The position numbers were made by a program, and so were the translations under genes. From contig JAFZFO010000055.1 of the NCBI GenBank assembly GCA_017555845.1, positions 1-64,000 of the forward strand: 64,000 bases of DNA, given 5' to 3'. Below are positions 1 to 8,762 of this stretch, piece by piece. Numbering within the stretch: the stretch's first letter is position 1; each line of letters starts with the position of its first letter. A model generated the notes under the pieces. That model saw nothing but the letters and a program-made list of their open reading frames with translations. It searched no databases and had not been told where the DNA came from. The DNA comes from Bacteroidaceae bacterium (GTDB taxonomy: Bacteria; Bacteroidota; Bacteroidia; Bacteroidales; Bacteroidaceae).

Positions 1-26
1 GATATCAAGGTATCAAACCCTTATTA

Positions 27-136
27 AGGCGATTGATAGCGTTGGGGATCCACCTCTTCCCATCCCGAACAGAGAAGTTAAGCCCAACAGCGCCGATGGT
101 ACTGCAAAGATTTGTGGGAGAGTAGGTCATCGCCAC
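27..136 (+). rRNA. rrf: 5S ribosomal RNA
   Basis: The segment has the standard 5S layout: a GGCGAT-type 5' stem strand, the conserved CCGAACAGAGAAGTTAAGCCC core near 67-87, the GCGCCGATGGTACTGC block near 91-106, and a GGGAGAGTAGGTCATCGCC 3' end that pairs back to the 5' strand. It probably closes an rRNA operon whose 16S and 23S genes lie before the window. Ends are approximate to a few bases. Confidence 0.95.
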
Positions 137-144
137 TTTTTATG

Positions 145-182
145 AAGAGAGCTTTAGCTAATGCTAAGGCTCTCTTTTTTTG
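145..182 (+). terminator. Terminator of the rRNA operon
   Basis: An AGAGAGC...GCTAAGGCTCTCT stem-loop is followed by a run of seven T directly after the 5S gene, as expected for a Rho-independent terminator. Confidence 0.85.
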
Positions 183-191
183 TTTATAACG

Positions 192-218
192 GTGACTAGG
201 GTAACTAGGGTGATTAGG
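192..218 (+). repeat. Three 9-bp tandem units
   Basis: GTGACTAGG, GTAACTAGG and GTGATTAGG follow each other with single-base differences. No function is visible. They lie in the non-coding stretch between the 5S terminator and the degenerate 5S copy. Confidence 0.6.
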
Positions 219-270
219 ATATCTATGTAATAACGGATCTTTGTCCAATGCTGTTAATTCCCCTTATCAA

Positions 271-326
271 TCATGGGCCGATGGTACTGCAAGGATTGTG
301 TGGTTGTGTTGGCATCGTCACTTTTT
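271..326 (+). pseudogene. Degenerate 3' part of a second 5S rRNA
   Basis: Bases 277-300 nearly repeat the GCCGATGGTACTGCA block of the intact 5S (93-117), and 311-326 resemble its CATCGCCACTTTTT end. The 5' two thirds, including the conserved AACAGAGAAGTTAAG core, are missing, so this cannot be a working 5S gene. It is followed by a terminator-like hairpin, as the real 5S is. Confidence 0.7.
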
Positions 327-328
327 TC

Positions 329-362
329 GAGAGAGTTCCAAGAAATCGGGACTCTCTTTTTT
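329..362 (+). terminator. Terminator-like hairpin after the 5S remnant
   Basis: GAGAGAGTTCC pairs with GGGACTCTC around an AAGAAATC loop and is followed by a T run. Its position relative to the 5S remnant mirrors the true rRNA terminator at 145-182. Confidence 0.65.
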
Positions 363-417
363 GTATATATACACATGAAGGCCTAAAAGGGCATAAAGGG
401 CAAAGAGGAATACTTGT

Positions 418-443
418 AGGGGCGGACCGGTGTGTCCGCCCTT
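418..443. repeat. GGCGGAC/GTCCGCC hairpin
   Basis: A seven-base perfect stem (421-427 with 434-440) around a six-base loop sits in otherwise empty sequence between the 5S remnant and the kinase gene. It looks like a dispersed intergenic palindrome, but no second copy is present in this window. The rest of 363-601 shows no gene. Confidence 0.5.
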
Positions 444-601
444 GGGTGTCTTATATTGCGTATCGTCTTTAACGGATAAATCTCTTCGTTTCTGTTGTGT
501 TTTCTTAACTTTTTCCTTTTGCTGTTGTAATATTTTCTTATGGTAAGCGGTACAATAAAATATTATTGTTTTCTTTGCGTTATTACTGAAAAACTGTTTC
601 T

Positions 602-1960
602 ATGAGTATGAATAATAGCCGTCATCTGCGGTCCGTCCTGATAATTTTTGCGTTGCTTATTTTTGTGGTGTCGTTGCTCGTATCAAACTTGCTTGTAACG
701 GCTCTGGGCGACCATGTCAAGGATCTTGAGGCTCATGTCAAGGACTTTGAGACTCATGTCAATGATTTGGAGAGTCATGTGAAGGAGCTTGAGACAGTTG
801 TTGAGGAACGTAAGAAGGAGGAGTTCAAGAAAATGGAACTTTGGGTAGAGGCGATGCGCTGTATAAACAACGCCGACGGGAATACCGACCTTACTCTTGC
901 AATTTCTGTGCTTGAAAGCAACAATACTATCCCTGTTGTAGTGCTTGATGGTAGCGGCGATGTTTCTCTATTCCGTAATATAGAATTTCCGGCAGCATGT
1001 GATGCTGATTCTGTTATATATGATGTGGTTGAACGTGCAAAGGAGAAAGGTTATGTCATCCGTATGGAGCTGGCTCCCAATGAGGGTTATTTGAGTATTT
1101 GCTATAATGAGTCGCTGGCGCTGTCGCATCTTTCGGGTATTCAGGCTTCACAGTCAGAGTTGCTTGAATCGCAGTCGATATTGCTTGATTCGCAGTCTGT
1201 GCTGCTTGATTCGCAATCGGAATTGTTGTCCCGTCTCTCCTATTATCCCTATATTCAGCTTGGCGTTGTTGTGCTTTTCTTCATCATATGCTTTGTTGCT
1301 GTTCTAAGTTCAAAGCGTGCCGAGCAGAATCGTGTGTGGGTAGGTTTATCGAAAGAGACTGCGCATCAGCTGGGAACGCCAATATCGTCGCTTATGGCGT
1401 GGGTAGAGGTGCTTAAGGCGAAGTATGCCGATGATGAATTGTTGCCCGAAATGGAACGCGATGTACAGCGTTTGCAGATGGTTGCCGACCGTTTCTCGAA
1501 GATAGGTTCAAGGACCGAACCGGTTCTGGAGGATGTTGCAGCTGTTGTGGGTAAGGCGGTGGAGTATATGAAACGCCGCAGTCCTGCAAAGGTGCAGTAT
1601 AAGCTTTCGTTCCCTGATGCTCAATTGTCGGCACATCTTAATGCGCCTTTGATGGAGTGGGTGTTTGAGAATCTTTGCAAGAATGCAATAGACGCTATGG
1701 AGGGCTGTGGCGAGATTTCGGTTGTGGTTACCGATGATGGCGACAAAGTGTTGGTTGATGTTGCCGATACTGGCAAAGGAATAGCCAAATCGCGCTGGAA
1801 GATGATCTTTGAACCAGGATTTACTACAAAGCCGCGCGGTTGGGGATTGGGACTTTCTTTGGCAAAGAGAATTGTAGAAGAATTCCATAAAGGGCGCATA
1901 TATATCAAGAAATCGCTCCCGGGAAAGGGGACGACCTTCCGTATTGAGCTAAAAAAGTAA
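602..1960 (+). CDS. Membrane sensor histidine kinase with heptad arrays
   Basis: This is a two-transmembrane histidine kinase of 452 residues. A membrane helix lies at about residues 12-35, a periplasmic region at 37-215, and a second helix at about 218-236. The phospho-acceptor box reads AHQLGTPISSL with His255. The HATPase domain follows with an N-box (ENLCKNAIDAM), DTGKGI and GWGLGLSLA. The periplasmic part starts with four 7-residue units (HVKDLEA-type, 38-65) and ends with four more (SQSxLLD-type, 183-210), which suggests coiled-coil signalling helices. No response regulator gene is adjacent, so it is an orphan kinase and its signal is unknown. The gene stands alone between the rRNA operon end and the DUF177 gene. 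Confidence 0.85.
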   Translation: MSMNNSRHLRSVLIIFALLIFVVSLLVSNLLVTALGDHVKDLEAHVKDFETHVNDLESHVKELETVVEERKKEEFKKMELWVEAMRCINNADGNTDLTLAISVLESNNTIPVVVLDGSGDVSLFRNIEFPAACDADSVIYDVVERAKEKGYVIRMELAPNEGYLSICYNESLALSHLSGIQASQSELLESQSILLDSQSVLLDSQSELLSRLSYYPYIQLGVVVLFFIICFVAVLSSKRAEQNRVWVGLSKETAHQLGTPISSLMAWVEVLKAKYADDELLPEMERDVQRLQMVADRFSKIGSRTEPVLEDVAAVVGKAVEYMKRRSPAKVQYKLSFPDAQLSAHLNAPLMEWVFENLCKNAIDAMEGCGEISVVVTDDGDKVLVDVADTGKGIAKSRWKMIFEPGFTTKPRGWGLGLSLAKRIVEEFHKGRIYIKKSLPGKGTTFRIELKK

Positions 1961-1982
1961 AGTTTTTTATCAAATTAGGTGT

Positions 1983-2009
1983 TTGTAAAGAATTTTATTA
2001 CTATCTTTG
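1983..2009 (+). promoter_or_regulatory. Possible promoter of the DUF177-rpmF unit
   Basis: TATCTTTG at 2002-2009 matches the Bacteroidetes -7 box TAnnTTTG. The nearest TTG (1983-1985) is only 16 bases upstream, shorter than the usual 19-21, so the -33 assignment is weak. Confidence 0.4.
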
Positions 2010-2090
2010 TGTCCTAAAATCGGATAGTGTGGATGTTAAGCACTGCTTTTGAGGAGTTATATTATTGATTGAGTTGATTTTATAGTAGCG

Positions 2091-2627
2091 ATGGGAAGAT
2101 TTGACAAGTATAATGTAGACCTCAAGGGAATGAGAGTTGCCTCCCTTGAATTGGAGTTCGACCTCGATAATGCATTCTTTGCTGATATCGATGGCGAGGA
2201 GTTTCAGAAGGGCGCTGTCAAGGCCAAAGTGGTGGTAAACAAAGGCAGGGAGATTTTTGATTTCTCTTTTTCGCTTGCAGGAACAGTAATTGTTCCTTGT
2301 GACCGTTGCCTTGATGACCTTGCTATTGACGTCGATACCGAGAATACACTGCGAGTGAAGCTTGGTGACAGCTATGCCGATGAAGGCGATATTGTGATAG
2401 TTCCTGAACATGAAGGGGATTTGAACATTGCGTGGTATCTGTATGAGTTCATTGTTCTGGCGTTGCCGATGAAGCGTGTGCATGCGCCGGGTAAGTGCAA
2501 TCACGAGATGGCCGGTAAGCTGAAGAAGCACTCGGTTGATGCAAATGATACCGAGGAGGGCGATGAGATGCAGATTGACCCACGTTGGGCCGGTTTGAAG
2601 GATATACAATTAGAAGAAGATAATTAA
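2091..2627 (+). CDS. DUF177 (YceD-like) protein
   Basis: This 178-residue protein belongs to the DUF177/YceD family. Members are encoded next to rpmF in many bacteria and in plants take part in 23S rRNA accumulation. The family cysteine motif is visible as PCDRCLDD around residues 69-76, and the C-terminus is acidic and ends in a DPRWAGL-type segment. The rpmF gene follows 24 bases later, so the two are probably cotranscribed and used in 50S assembly. The role in this organism is inferred from family and context. Confidence 0.85.
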   Translation: MGRFDKYNVDLKGMRVASLELEFDLDNAFFADIDGEEFQKGAVKAKVVVNKGREIFDFSFSLAGTVIVPCDRCLDDLAIDVDTENTLRVKLGDSYADEGDIVIVPEHEGDLNIAWYLYEFIVLALPMKRVHAPGKCNHEMAGKLKKHSVDANDTEEGDEMQIDPRWAGLKDIQLEEDN

Positions 2628-2651
2628 AAAAATATTTAAAACGTTTTAAAA

Positions 2652-2831
2652 ATGGCACATCCTAAAAGAAGACAATCAAAGACAAGAACTGCCAAGAGAA
2701 GAACTCATGACAAGGCAGTAGCTCCTACATTGGCTATATGCCCTAACTGTGGCGAGTGGCACGTTTATCACACCGTATGCGGTGCGTGTGGTTATTACAG
2801 AGGCAAGCTTGCTGTAGAGAAAGCTGTCTAA
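2652..2831 (+). CDS. rpmF: 50S ribosomal protein L32
   Basis: This 59-residue protein starts MAHPKRRQSKTRTAKRR, the basic N-terminus of L32. It carries two cysteine pairs, CPNCGEWH and CGACGYY, forming the zinc ribbon of the zinc-binding type of L32. It follows the DUF177 gene by 24 bases and is followed by a strong hairpin. In many Bacteroides genomes fabH comes next, but here the next gene is era. Confidence 0.95.
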   Translation: MAHPKRRQSKTRTAKRRTHDKAVAPTLAICPNCGEWHVYHTVCGACGYYRGKLAVEKAV

Positions 2832-2888
2832 ATAATTATTCTACCGCCGATGGCTTTTGCCGACGCGGGTAGTTTTTTGTCAAAGACA

Positions 2889-2924
2889 AAAACGCACCTA
2901 TGGCATTTTGTAGGTGCGTTTTTA
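2889..2924 (+). terminator. Terminator after rpmF
   Basis: AAACGCACCTA pairs with TAGGTGCGTTT around a short loop and is followed by a T run. It lies upstream of the ATG at 2951, so upstream in-frame ATGs inside this hairpin are unlikely to be the era start. Confidence 0.8.
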
Positions 2925-2950
2925 TCATTTATAACAGCTTCTTGAATATT

Positions 2951-3835
2951 ATGCATAAAGCCGGTTTTGTAAATATCGTAGGTAATCCCAATGTCGGCAA
3001 GTCGACATTGATGAACCTGTTGGTGGGCGAGAGAATCTCGATTGCCACATTCAAGGCTCAGACAACAAGACATCGTATCATGGGTATATTGAATACCGAT
3101 GATGCACAGGTTGTGTTCTCGGACACTCCGGGAGTGCTCAAGCCAAATTACAAGTTGCAGGAGGCGATGTTGCGTTTCTCGCGTTCGGCGCTCCGTGATG
3201 CCGATGTCTTGCTCTATGTGACCGACATGGTGGAGACTCCCGAGAAAAACAGTGACTTCATTGATGAGGTGCGTAAACTTGATGTGCCCATCATTGTGCT
3301 CATCAACAAGATTGACCTTGCTTCGCAGGAGGAGCTTGTAAAGAAGGTTGAGCTATGGCACGAACTGATTCCCGAGGCAGAGATTCTTCCGATATCGGCT
3401 ATTGCAAAGTTCAATGTAGATGTGGTAATGAAGCGCGTTATGGAACTGTTGCCCGAGTCGCCTCCATACTTTGAGAAGGATGCGCTTACAGACAAGCCTG
3501 CACGTTTCTTTGTTACAGAGATAATCCGCGAGAAGATTCTGCTTCACTACGACAAGGAGATCCCTTATGTGTGTGAGGCTGCAGTAGAGCATTTCAAGGA
3601 GAAGGATAACAGCATTTACATCAAGGCGCTCATATATGTCGAGCGTGATTCGCAGAAGGGTATCATCATCGGCCACGAGGGTGCTGCCCTCAAGCGTGTG
3701 GCAACCGATGCCCGCCGCGAGCTTGAGAAATTCTTTGGGAAAAGAATATTTTTGGAAATTTATGTAAGGGTCGACAAGGATTGGCGTAACAGCGACCGTC
3801 AGTTGCGCCGTTTCGGTTACGACCAAAAAGATTAA
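2951..3835 (+). CDS. era: GTPase Era
   Basis: Era is a GTPase that binds the 3' end of 16S rRNA and is needed for 30S maturation. The 294-residue product has the P-loop GNPNVGKST near residue 9, switch motifs (TTRHRI, DTPGV) and NKID in the N-terminal G domain. A C-terminal KH domain carries the GxxG-like segment IIGHEGAALKRV. ATG 2951 gives the family's usual short N-terminus (MHKAGFVNIVG); an in-frame ATG at 2900 would start within the rpmF terminator. The der gene follows 6 bases later, so the two GTPases likely form one operon. Confidence 0.95.
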   Translation: MHKAGFVNIVGNPNVGKSTLMNLLVGERISIATFKAQTTRHRIMGILNTDDAQVVFSDTPGVLKPNYKLQEAMLRFSRSALRDADVLLYVTDMVETPEKNSDFIDEVRKLDVPIIVLINKIDLASQEELVKKVELWHELIPEAEILPISAIAKFNVDVVMKRVMELLPESPPYFEKDALTDKPARFFVTEIIREKILLHYDKEIPYVCEAAVEHFKEKDNSIYIKALIYVERDSQKGIIIGHEGAALKRVATDARRELEKFFGKRIFLEIYVRVDKDWRNSDRQLRRFGYDQKD

Positions 3836-3841
3836 TAAGCT

Positions 3842-5155
3842 ATGGGAAATTTAGTAGCAATTGTGGGTCGCCCCAATGTGGGTAAGTCAACCCTTTTCAA
3901 TCGTTTGACAGAGACCAAGCAGGCGATTATATCGGACGAGGCCGGTACAACACGCGACCGCCAGTATGGCCGTTGCTTCTGGTGTGGTAAGGAGTTCTCG
4001 CTTGTAGATACCGGTGGATGGGTACGTAATTCGGACGACGTGTTCGAGGAGGCTATCTGCGACCAGGTAACACTTGCTCTTGAGGAGGCCGATGTCATTC
4101 TCTTTGTGGTGGATGCCATGAACGGTCTTACCGACCTTGACATGGAGATGGCATCGATGTTGCGCCGTGCAAAGAAACCGGTGCTTGTGGTTGCCAACAA
4201 GGTCGATACATATGAAATGCAATACGGCACAGCCGAATTCTATAGCCTTGGTTTGGGTGATATGCACTGCATCTCGGCTGCCAATGGTAGTGGAACAGGT
4301 GACCTGCTCGACGAGATATTGACAAAGTTTACAAAGGAGGCCGAAGAGGCACCCGAGGAGAATATCCCTCGCTTTGCTGTTGTAGGTCGTCCAAACGCCG
4401 GCAAGAGCTCAATCATCAATGTGTTCTTGGGCGAGGACCGCAATATTGTGACAAATATCGCAGGTACAACACGCGATTCAATCCTCACACGCTACACCAA
4501 GTTCGGTTTCGACTTTTATCTTGTTGACACTGCCGGTATCCGCAAGAAGGGTAAGGTAAGCGAGGATATTGAGTACTACTCGGTGTTGCGTTCTATCCGT
4601 GCCATTGAGAACAGCGACGTGTGTATCCTTATGATTGATGCCACACGTGGTATCGAGTCACAGGACTTGAATATCTTCTCAATAATCCAGCGCAACCAGA
4701 AAGGCCTTGTTGTGGTTGTAAACAAGTGGGACTTGGTTGAGGACAGGAGTGAGAAGGTGCAGAAGTTCTTTGAGAATGCAATCCGTGAGCGTCTTGCTCC
4801 GTTCGTTGACTTCCCTATCATCTTTACCTCGGCAGTTACAAAGCAGCGTGTGTTCAAGGTTCTTGAGACAGCCAAGGATGTTTATCTGAACTCGCAGAGA
4901 AAGATCTCTACAGCCAAGTTCAATGAGGAGATGTTGCCGCTTATTGAGGCCTATCCGCCACCATCAATCAAGGGTAAATACATCAAGATCAAGTACTGTA
5001 TGCAGTTGCATGAGACACGTGTACCATCGTTCCTCTTCTTTGCAAACCTGCCACAGTATGTGAAAGACCCATATAAGCGCTTCCTTGAGAACAAAATCCG
5101 CGCCAAGTGGAACTTCCACGGAGTGCCAATGAATATTTTCATTAGGCAGAAGTAG
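3842..5155 (+). CDS. der: Double-domain GTPase Der (EngA)
   Basis: Der is a 50S assembly GTPase with two G domains in tandem followed by a KH-like domain. Both P-loops are visible: GRPNVGKST near residue 8 and GRPNAGKSS near residue 181. The matching DTGG / DTAGI and NKVD / NKWD motifs are also present. The length of 437 residues is normal. It follows era by 6 bases. The last eight codons and the stop codon are part of the first unit of a tandem DNA repeat that continues downstream to 5459. Confidence 0.95.
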   Translation: MGNLVAIVGRPNVGKSTLFNRLTETKQAIISDEAGTTRDRQYGRCFWCGKEFSLVDTGGWVRNSDDVFEEAICDQVTLALEEADVILFVVDAMNGLTDLDMEMASMLRRAKKPVLVVANKVDTYEMQYGTAEFYSLGLGDMHCISAANGSGTGDLLDEILTKFTKEAEEAPEENIPRFAVVGRPNAGKSSIINVFLGEDRNIVTNIAGTTRDSILTRYTKFGFDFYLVDTAGIRKKGKVSEDIEYYSVLRSIRAIENSDVCILMIDATRGIESQDLNIFSIIQRNQKGLVVVVNKWDLVEDRSEKVQKFFENAIRERLAPFVDFPIIFTSAVTKQRVFKVLETAKDVYLNSQRKISTAKFNEEMLPLIEAYPPPSIKGKYIKIKYCMQLHETRVPSFLFFANLPQYVKDPYKRFLENKIRAKWNFHGVPMNIFIRQK

Positions 5156-5459
5156 GCGCAGCGCAGCGAAAGCCAACTTCTATCAGCCTGAATATTTTCA
5201 TTAGGCAGAAGTAGGCGCAGCGCAGCGAAAGCCAACTTCTATCAGCCTGAATATTTTCATTAGGCAGAAGTAGGCGCAGCGTAGCGAAAGCCAACTTCTA
5301 TCAGCCTGATATTTTCATTAGGCAGAAGTAGGCGCAGCGTAGCGAAAGCCAACTTCTATCAGCCTGAATATTTTCATTAGGCAGAAGTAGGCGCAGCGCA
5401 GCGAAAGCCAACTTCTATCAGCCTGAATATTTTCATTAGGCAGAAGTAGGCGCAGCGTA
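5131..5459 (+). repeat. 59-bp tandem repeat beginning inside der
   Basis: Units begin with (G)AATATTTTC at 5131, 5190, 5249, 5308, 5366 and 5425. The spacing is 59 bases, except one 58-base unit that lost an A. Five units are complete and the sixth stops after GGCGCAGCGTA. Unit 1 contains the end of der (NIFIRQK and stop). Each full unit has an imperfect inverted repeat (AGGC-AGAAGT-A-GGC against GCC-A-ACTTCT-ATCA-GCCT), so each copy could fold into a hairpin. The copies differ only at a GCGCAGCG/GCGTAGCG site and the one indel, which points to recent expansion. Confidence 0.95.
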
Positions 5460-5468
5460 AATGATTAT

Positions 5469-5506
5469 AAATATCCCTTTCAGCAATGCTGGAAGGGATA
5501 TTTTTG
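5469..5506 (+). terminator. Terminator after the der repeat array
   Basis: ATATCCCTTTCAGC pairs with GCTGGAAGGGATAT around AAT, followed by a T run. It probably ends the era-der transcript after it has crossed the repeat array. Confidence 0.85.
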
Positions 5507-5566
5507 TATCCAATAAATAGAAATACAAGTGATGTGGTTAAAATTCGTTAATTATATAATTTGTTG

Positions 5567-5574
5567 TATATTTG
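5567..5574 (+). promoter_or_regulatory. Possible -7 box for the lipoprotein/barrel operon
   Basis: TATATTTG fits the TAnnTTTG -7 consensus and lies about 65 bases before the ATG. No clear TTG is found at the expected -33 distance, so the call rests on the -7 box alone. Confidence 0.4.
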
Positions 5575-5639
5575 CGAAAATAATTAATATACAGGGTATT
5601 ATAATGATTCCCAGTGAACCGGTTTAAGCATTAAAATAT

Positions 5640-8600
5640 ATGCATATGTATAAAAGAATTTTAAGTGTGTTGCTGCTTGTGGTCTCTTTTTGTATCACAT
5701 CCTGCATAGACAGCAACTACGATCTTGCAAACAAGAAAATCACTACGGATATGAAGATTGAGGGTAACGTGGTGGCGTTGCCTGTAGGAAGTCTGAAGGC
5801 TGTAGTGCTTGATTCGCTCGTTGATGTCAATGGAATAGAGATGCTTGAAAAGGGCACCGATGGTGTTTATAGCATTGTTGTGGACAGCTCATTTTCCATC
5901 GAAGAGAGCATAGATCCGATAGCATTCAATATCGACCCTATCGAATACAACCTGTCGGTTGACTTTGACAAGGTTAATGTTGAGAATATGCATGTTGATG
6001 CAAGGGATATTATGCCTGCAAAATTCTCCCCCTCATCTATCTACATAAGGGATTTGAATGACAGCCTTCCCAAACTGGAGTCGCACCTGACCCAGAGTAT
6101 TGACATTCCCGGGCTTGGGGAAATTCTGGGACAGTTGAGAAATGAACCGGGAACCTCCTATGTTTATAAGTTCCAGGAGCCGCTGGTGGTTGGTACGGAC
6201 AGACAGGTTATTGATTGCATCGCCGGTTATAAGTTGCCTTATAGGGTAGAGACTGTAAGAAGCATCAGGCTTGGCTCTGAGAAGGATTCTAAAGGTACGC
6301 TTGTAACGGTGCGTGTTACCAACCCTAAGTTCCTGCAGTCTTGTGATAAGGAGATAAGCCTCAGGATTGATTTCCCAAAAAACTTTATTTTGGCAAGGAA
6401 CGATGCTGCGGAGCAGGCCGGTAAATATATAGTTGTCAATGAAGGCGATATCCATTATGTGTACCTCGGTGGTTTTGTGCCCGATAGCGATGTGAGCCTG
6501 TTCAGCTTTTATATTACAGAAATCAAGGGTATTGATGAGTATATAAAGGACGGAAGAATAGATTGGGAACAGTATGTTGAATACGAAATTGGCTATAAGG
6601 TCAATGGCGAAATGGAGTTGACCGGTAGTATGAAGGTTGAAGATTTTGCTTTTGCTGTGGATGTAGAAGCACAGTTTTCGCTCCTTGAGGTTGCCGGAAA
6701 AACAAAGGATATCGAGGTTGCCTTTGAGCCTGCCAGGATGGAGTTCGGCGGCAGTTTTGACAATCTGCAACATATCGATACAATCAATTATGTTGAGTTT
6801 GACGAGACTGTAAGCCGCATCAGGTTAGAAACAAACATGGACCAGGATTGGCTTGCTGCCTTCAAACTGAAGGATGGCTATGCCTTTAAGGTTACTATAC
6901 CGGAGCAATTGGATCTTTCTATCGAATATTCCGAATATAACGGAAAAGGGAAAGAGGTTGTCTATGACCAGGAGAAGCATGCATTCTATGTACATGATTT
7001 GAGTGTGTTGACCGAAGGCTATTGGAATCTTGCCCCCAAGAAACTGACATTGAACAAACCGGTAGTTGATGATACATGTATGTTGGATGTCAATGTTGAG
7101 ATAGGATTCGTAAGCCTTGAGAATCCTGAAGTATATTCATACTTCTATCTTGCCGGATGCGAGATGGAGACCATGATTGAGACTCTGGACAAACTTAACA
7201 ATGGCGATAAGGAGGCTCATTTCAGAATGCTGGAGTCTGATCTCATCATCAAGAATGCCGTTGTCTACACCGAGGTTGTCCATTCGTCAATGGATGCAGA
7301 AACTAATTTCAGTATCAATGAGAAAATTCCGGGTGAGATTGGCCGTGTCGAGCACATTGGCTTCGAAAAAGATGTGATGATAACGGTAACCATGGACGTT
7401 GTCGGGTTGGAAAAAGTGGATACGGATATAGATTTCGACCTGAACATTGCCATGCCCTCTTTCCTTGAATTGAAACCATATGACAATGAACAGGGGGTTG
7501 ATATAAGCGACGGACACTTGAGTATAAAGAGAAACTATAATCCTTCCGCTTCTGAACCTGTTGTCTTGAAACTGCTGTGTTCCGGTCTTGATTTCATGAA
7601 TGAGGAGTTTGACTTCAAGGGATTGTTGCCGAATGATTCAATTGATGGTAATTCATACATTACATACGACAGTGATATTGTGGTGGATGGCGATGCCTCC
7701 ATTCGTGGCATGCAGTTCCACTCCGAGGTGTTGAACAATGATATATACTTCAATGTCAACATTGAGATTGATGAGATTGCCGTGAAGACATTCCACGGAC
7801 TCTATCGTGCCGATATTGAGGGAGTTGATGAAGTGATGGACATTACTCTTGGCGAGGAACTTGAATTCTTGAGGGAGGAGGGTAATTCAATAACATTGGC
7901 CGATCCTCAACTGGAGTTTGTGCTTACAAATCCAATTGGCGTACCGCTTGATATTGCTCTGCATGTTTTTGGAAATGATGAAAACGGACAGGTAATCGCG
8001 GAATCGGAGATGGAGGCTAAGGTAAGCATCAAGCCTGCAGAGTATAATGAAGATACCGATGAACTGCTTCCTGTTGAGACAAGATTGTTCTTGACTGCCG
8101 ACACGTCGAATATCAGCAAGACCGGATATGATAATGTCCAGATTCCTAATCTTGCAAATCTGTTGAAAAAGATACCTCATTCGGTCAATCTGAAGGTTGA
8201 GCCTACAATAAAGACAGATGTCACTCATCGCGTTGACATCAGCAAGCCAATAAAGATTGATGCGGCATGCTCTGTAATTGTTCCGTTGAAGTTCAACGAT
8301 CTTCACTTGTGCTATAGTGATACGGTCCGCGACTTGAAGAATACATTCGATGAGACTCTGAAAATGTTTACCAATGTGTCGCTTTGCGCAAAAATGGATA
8401 TTGTAAACACAATACCTTTGGGCTTGTTGTTGAAGGTCGTGCCGTTGGATGAGAATGGTGATGTGATAGAAGGTATAGAGGTTGATGAGTTGAAGATTGA
8501 AGCTGGTTCGGGAGAGGATATTGTTGACGGTGCCGGAGTTTTGACTGAGAATCTGTCCTTGCAAAAGTTTGTGTTTGCCATAAAGGGCAACATTGCCGAC

Positions 8601-8753
8601 ATCTTGTTGCTTGATCAGCTGGCATTCTCACTGGAGGCTTCATCGAACCACACGATAGGAACTTCGGCCCTTAGGGGTTCTCAAGGTATAAAGGTCTCAA
8701 ATATTGTGTTTGAGATTGCGGGTGACATAGAGATGGATTTAAATGATTTTTAA
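5640..8753 (+). CDS. Large uncharacterised lipoprotein
   Basis: This 1037-residue protein begins with a lipoprotein signal ending in the lipobox ITSC at about residue 22, so it is probably anchored in the outer membrane. The start may be ATG 5640 or ATG 5646. The rest is acidic and rich in alternating hydrophobic and polar stretches, typical of beta-sandwich domains. I recognise no catalytic motif or named domain. A DUF5723-type outer-membrane barrel gene follows 9 bases later, so the two are probably co-expressed and may act together at the cell surface; that partnership is inferred from context only. Confidence 0.8.
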   Translation: MHMYKRILSVLLLVVSFCITSCIDSNYDLANKKITTDMKIEGNVVALPVGSLKAVVLDSLVDVNGIEMLEKGTDGVYSIVVDSSFSIEESIDPIAFNIDPIEYNLSVDFDKVNVENMHVDARDIMPAKFSPSSIYIRDLNDSLPKLESHLTQSIDIPGLGEILGQLRNEPGTSYVYKFQEPLVVGTDRQVIDCIAGYKLPYRVETVRSIRLGSEKDSKGTLVTVRVTNPKFLQSCDKEISLRIDFPKNFILARNDAAEQAGKYIVVNEGDIHYVYLGGFVPDSDVSLFSFYITEIKGIDEYIKDGRIDWEQYVEYEIGYKVNGEMELTGSMKVEDFAFAVDVEAQFSLLEVAGKTKDIEVAFEPARMEFGGSFDNLQHIDTINYVEFDETVSRIRLETNMDQDWLAAFKLKDGYAFKVTIPEQLDLSIEYSEYNGKGKEVVYDQEKHAFYVHDLSVLTEGYWNLAPKKLTLNKPVVDDTCMLDVNVEIGFVSLENPEVYSYFYLAGCEMETMIETLDKLNNGDKEAHFRMLESDLIIKNAVVYTEVVHSSMDAETNFSINEKIPGEIGRVEHIGFEKDVMITVTMDVVGLEKVDTDIDFDLNIAMPSFLELKPYDNEQGVDISDGHLSIKRNYNPSASEPVVLKLLCSGLDFMNEEFDFKGLLPNDSIDGNSYITYDSDIVVDGDASIRGMQFHSEVLNNDIYFNVNIEIDEIAVKTFHGLYRADIEGVDEVMDITLGEELEFLREEGNSITLADPQLEFVLTNPIGVPLDIALHVFGNDENGQVIAESEMEAKVSIKPAEYNEDTDELLPVETRLFLTADTSNISKTGYDNVQIPNLANLLKKIPHSVNLKVEPTIKTDVTHRVDISKPIKIDAACSVIVPLKFNDLHLCYSDTVRDLKNTFDETLKMFTNVSLCAKMDIVNTIPLGLLLKVVPLDENGDVIEGIEVDELKIEAGSGEDIVDGAGVLTENLSLQKFVFAIKGNIADILLLDQLAFSLEASSNHTIGTSALRGSQGIKVSNIVFEIAGDIEMDLNDF

Positions 8754-8762
8754 GTAAGGACT

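Noticed and set aside
248..472. 74-codon frame after the 5S remnant
   Set aside because: It crosses the 5S remnant, the terminator and a hairpin, and its protein has no recognisable character.
5131..5459. CRISPR-like repeat array
   Set aside because: The 59-bp units are contiguous with no variable spacers, and the first unit lies in der coding sequence.
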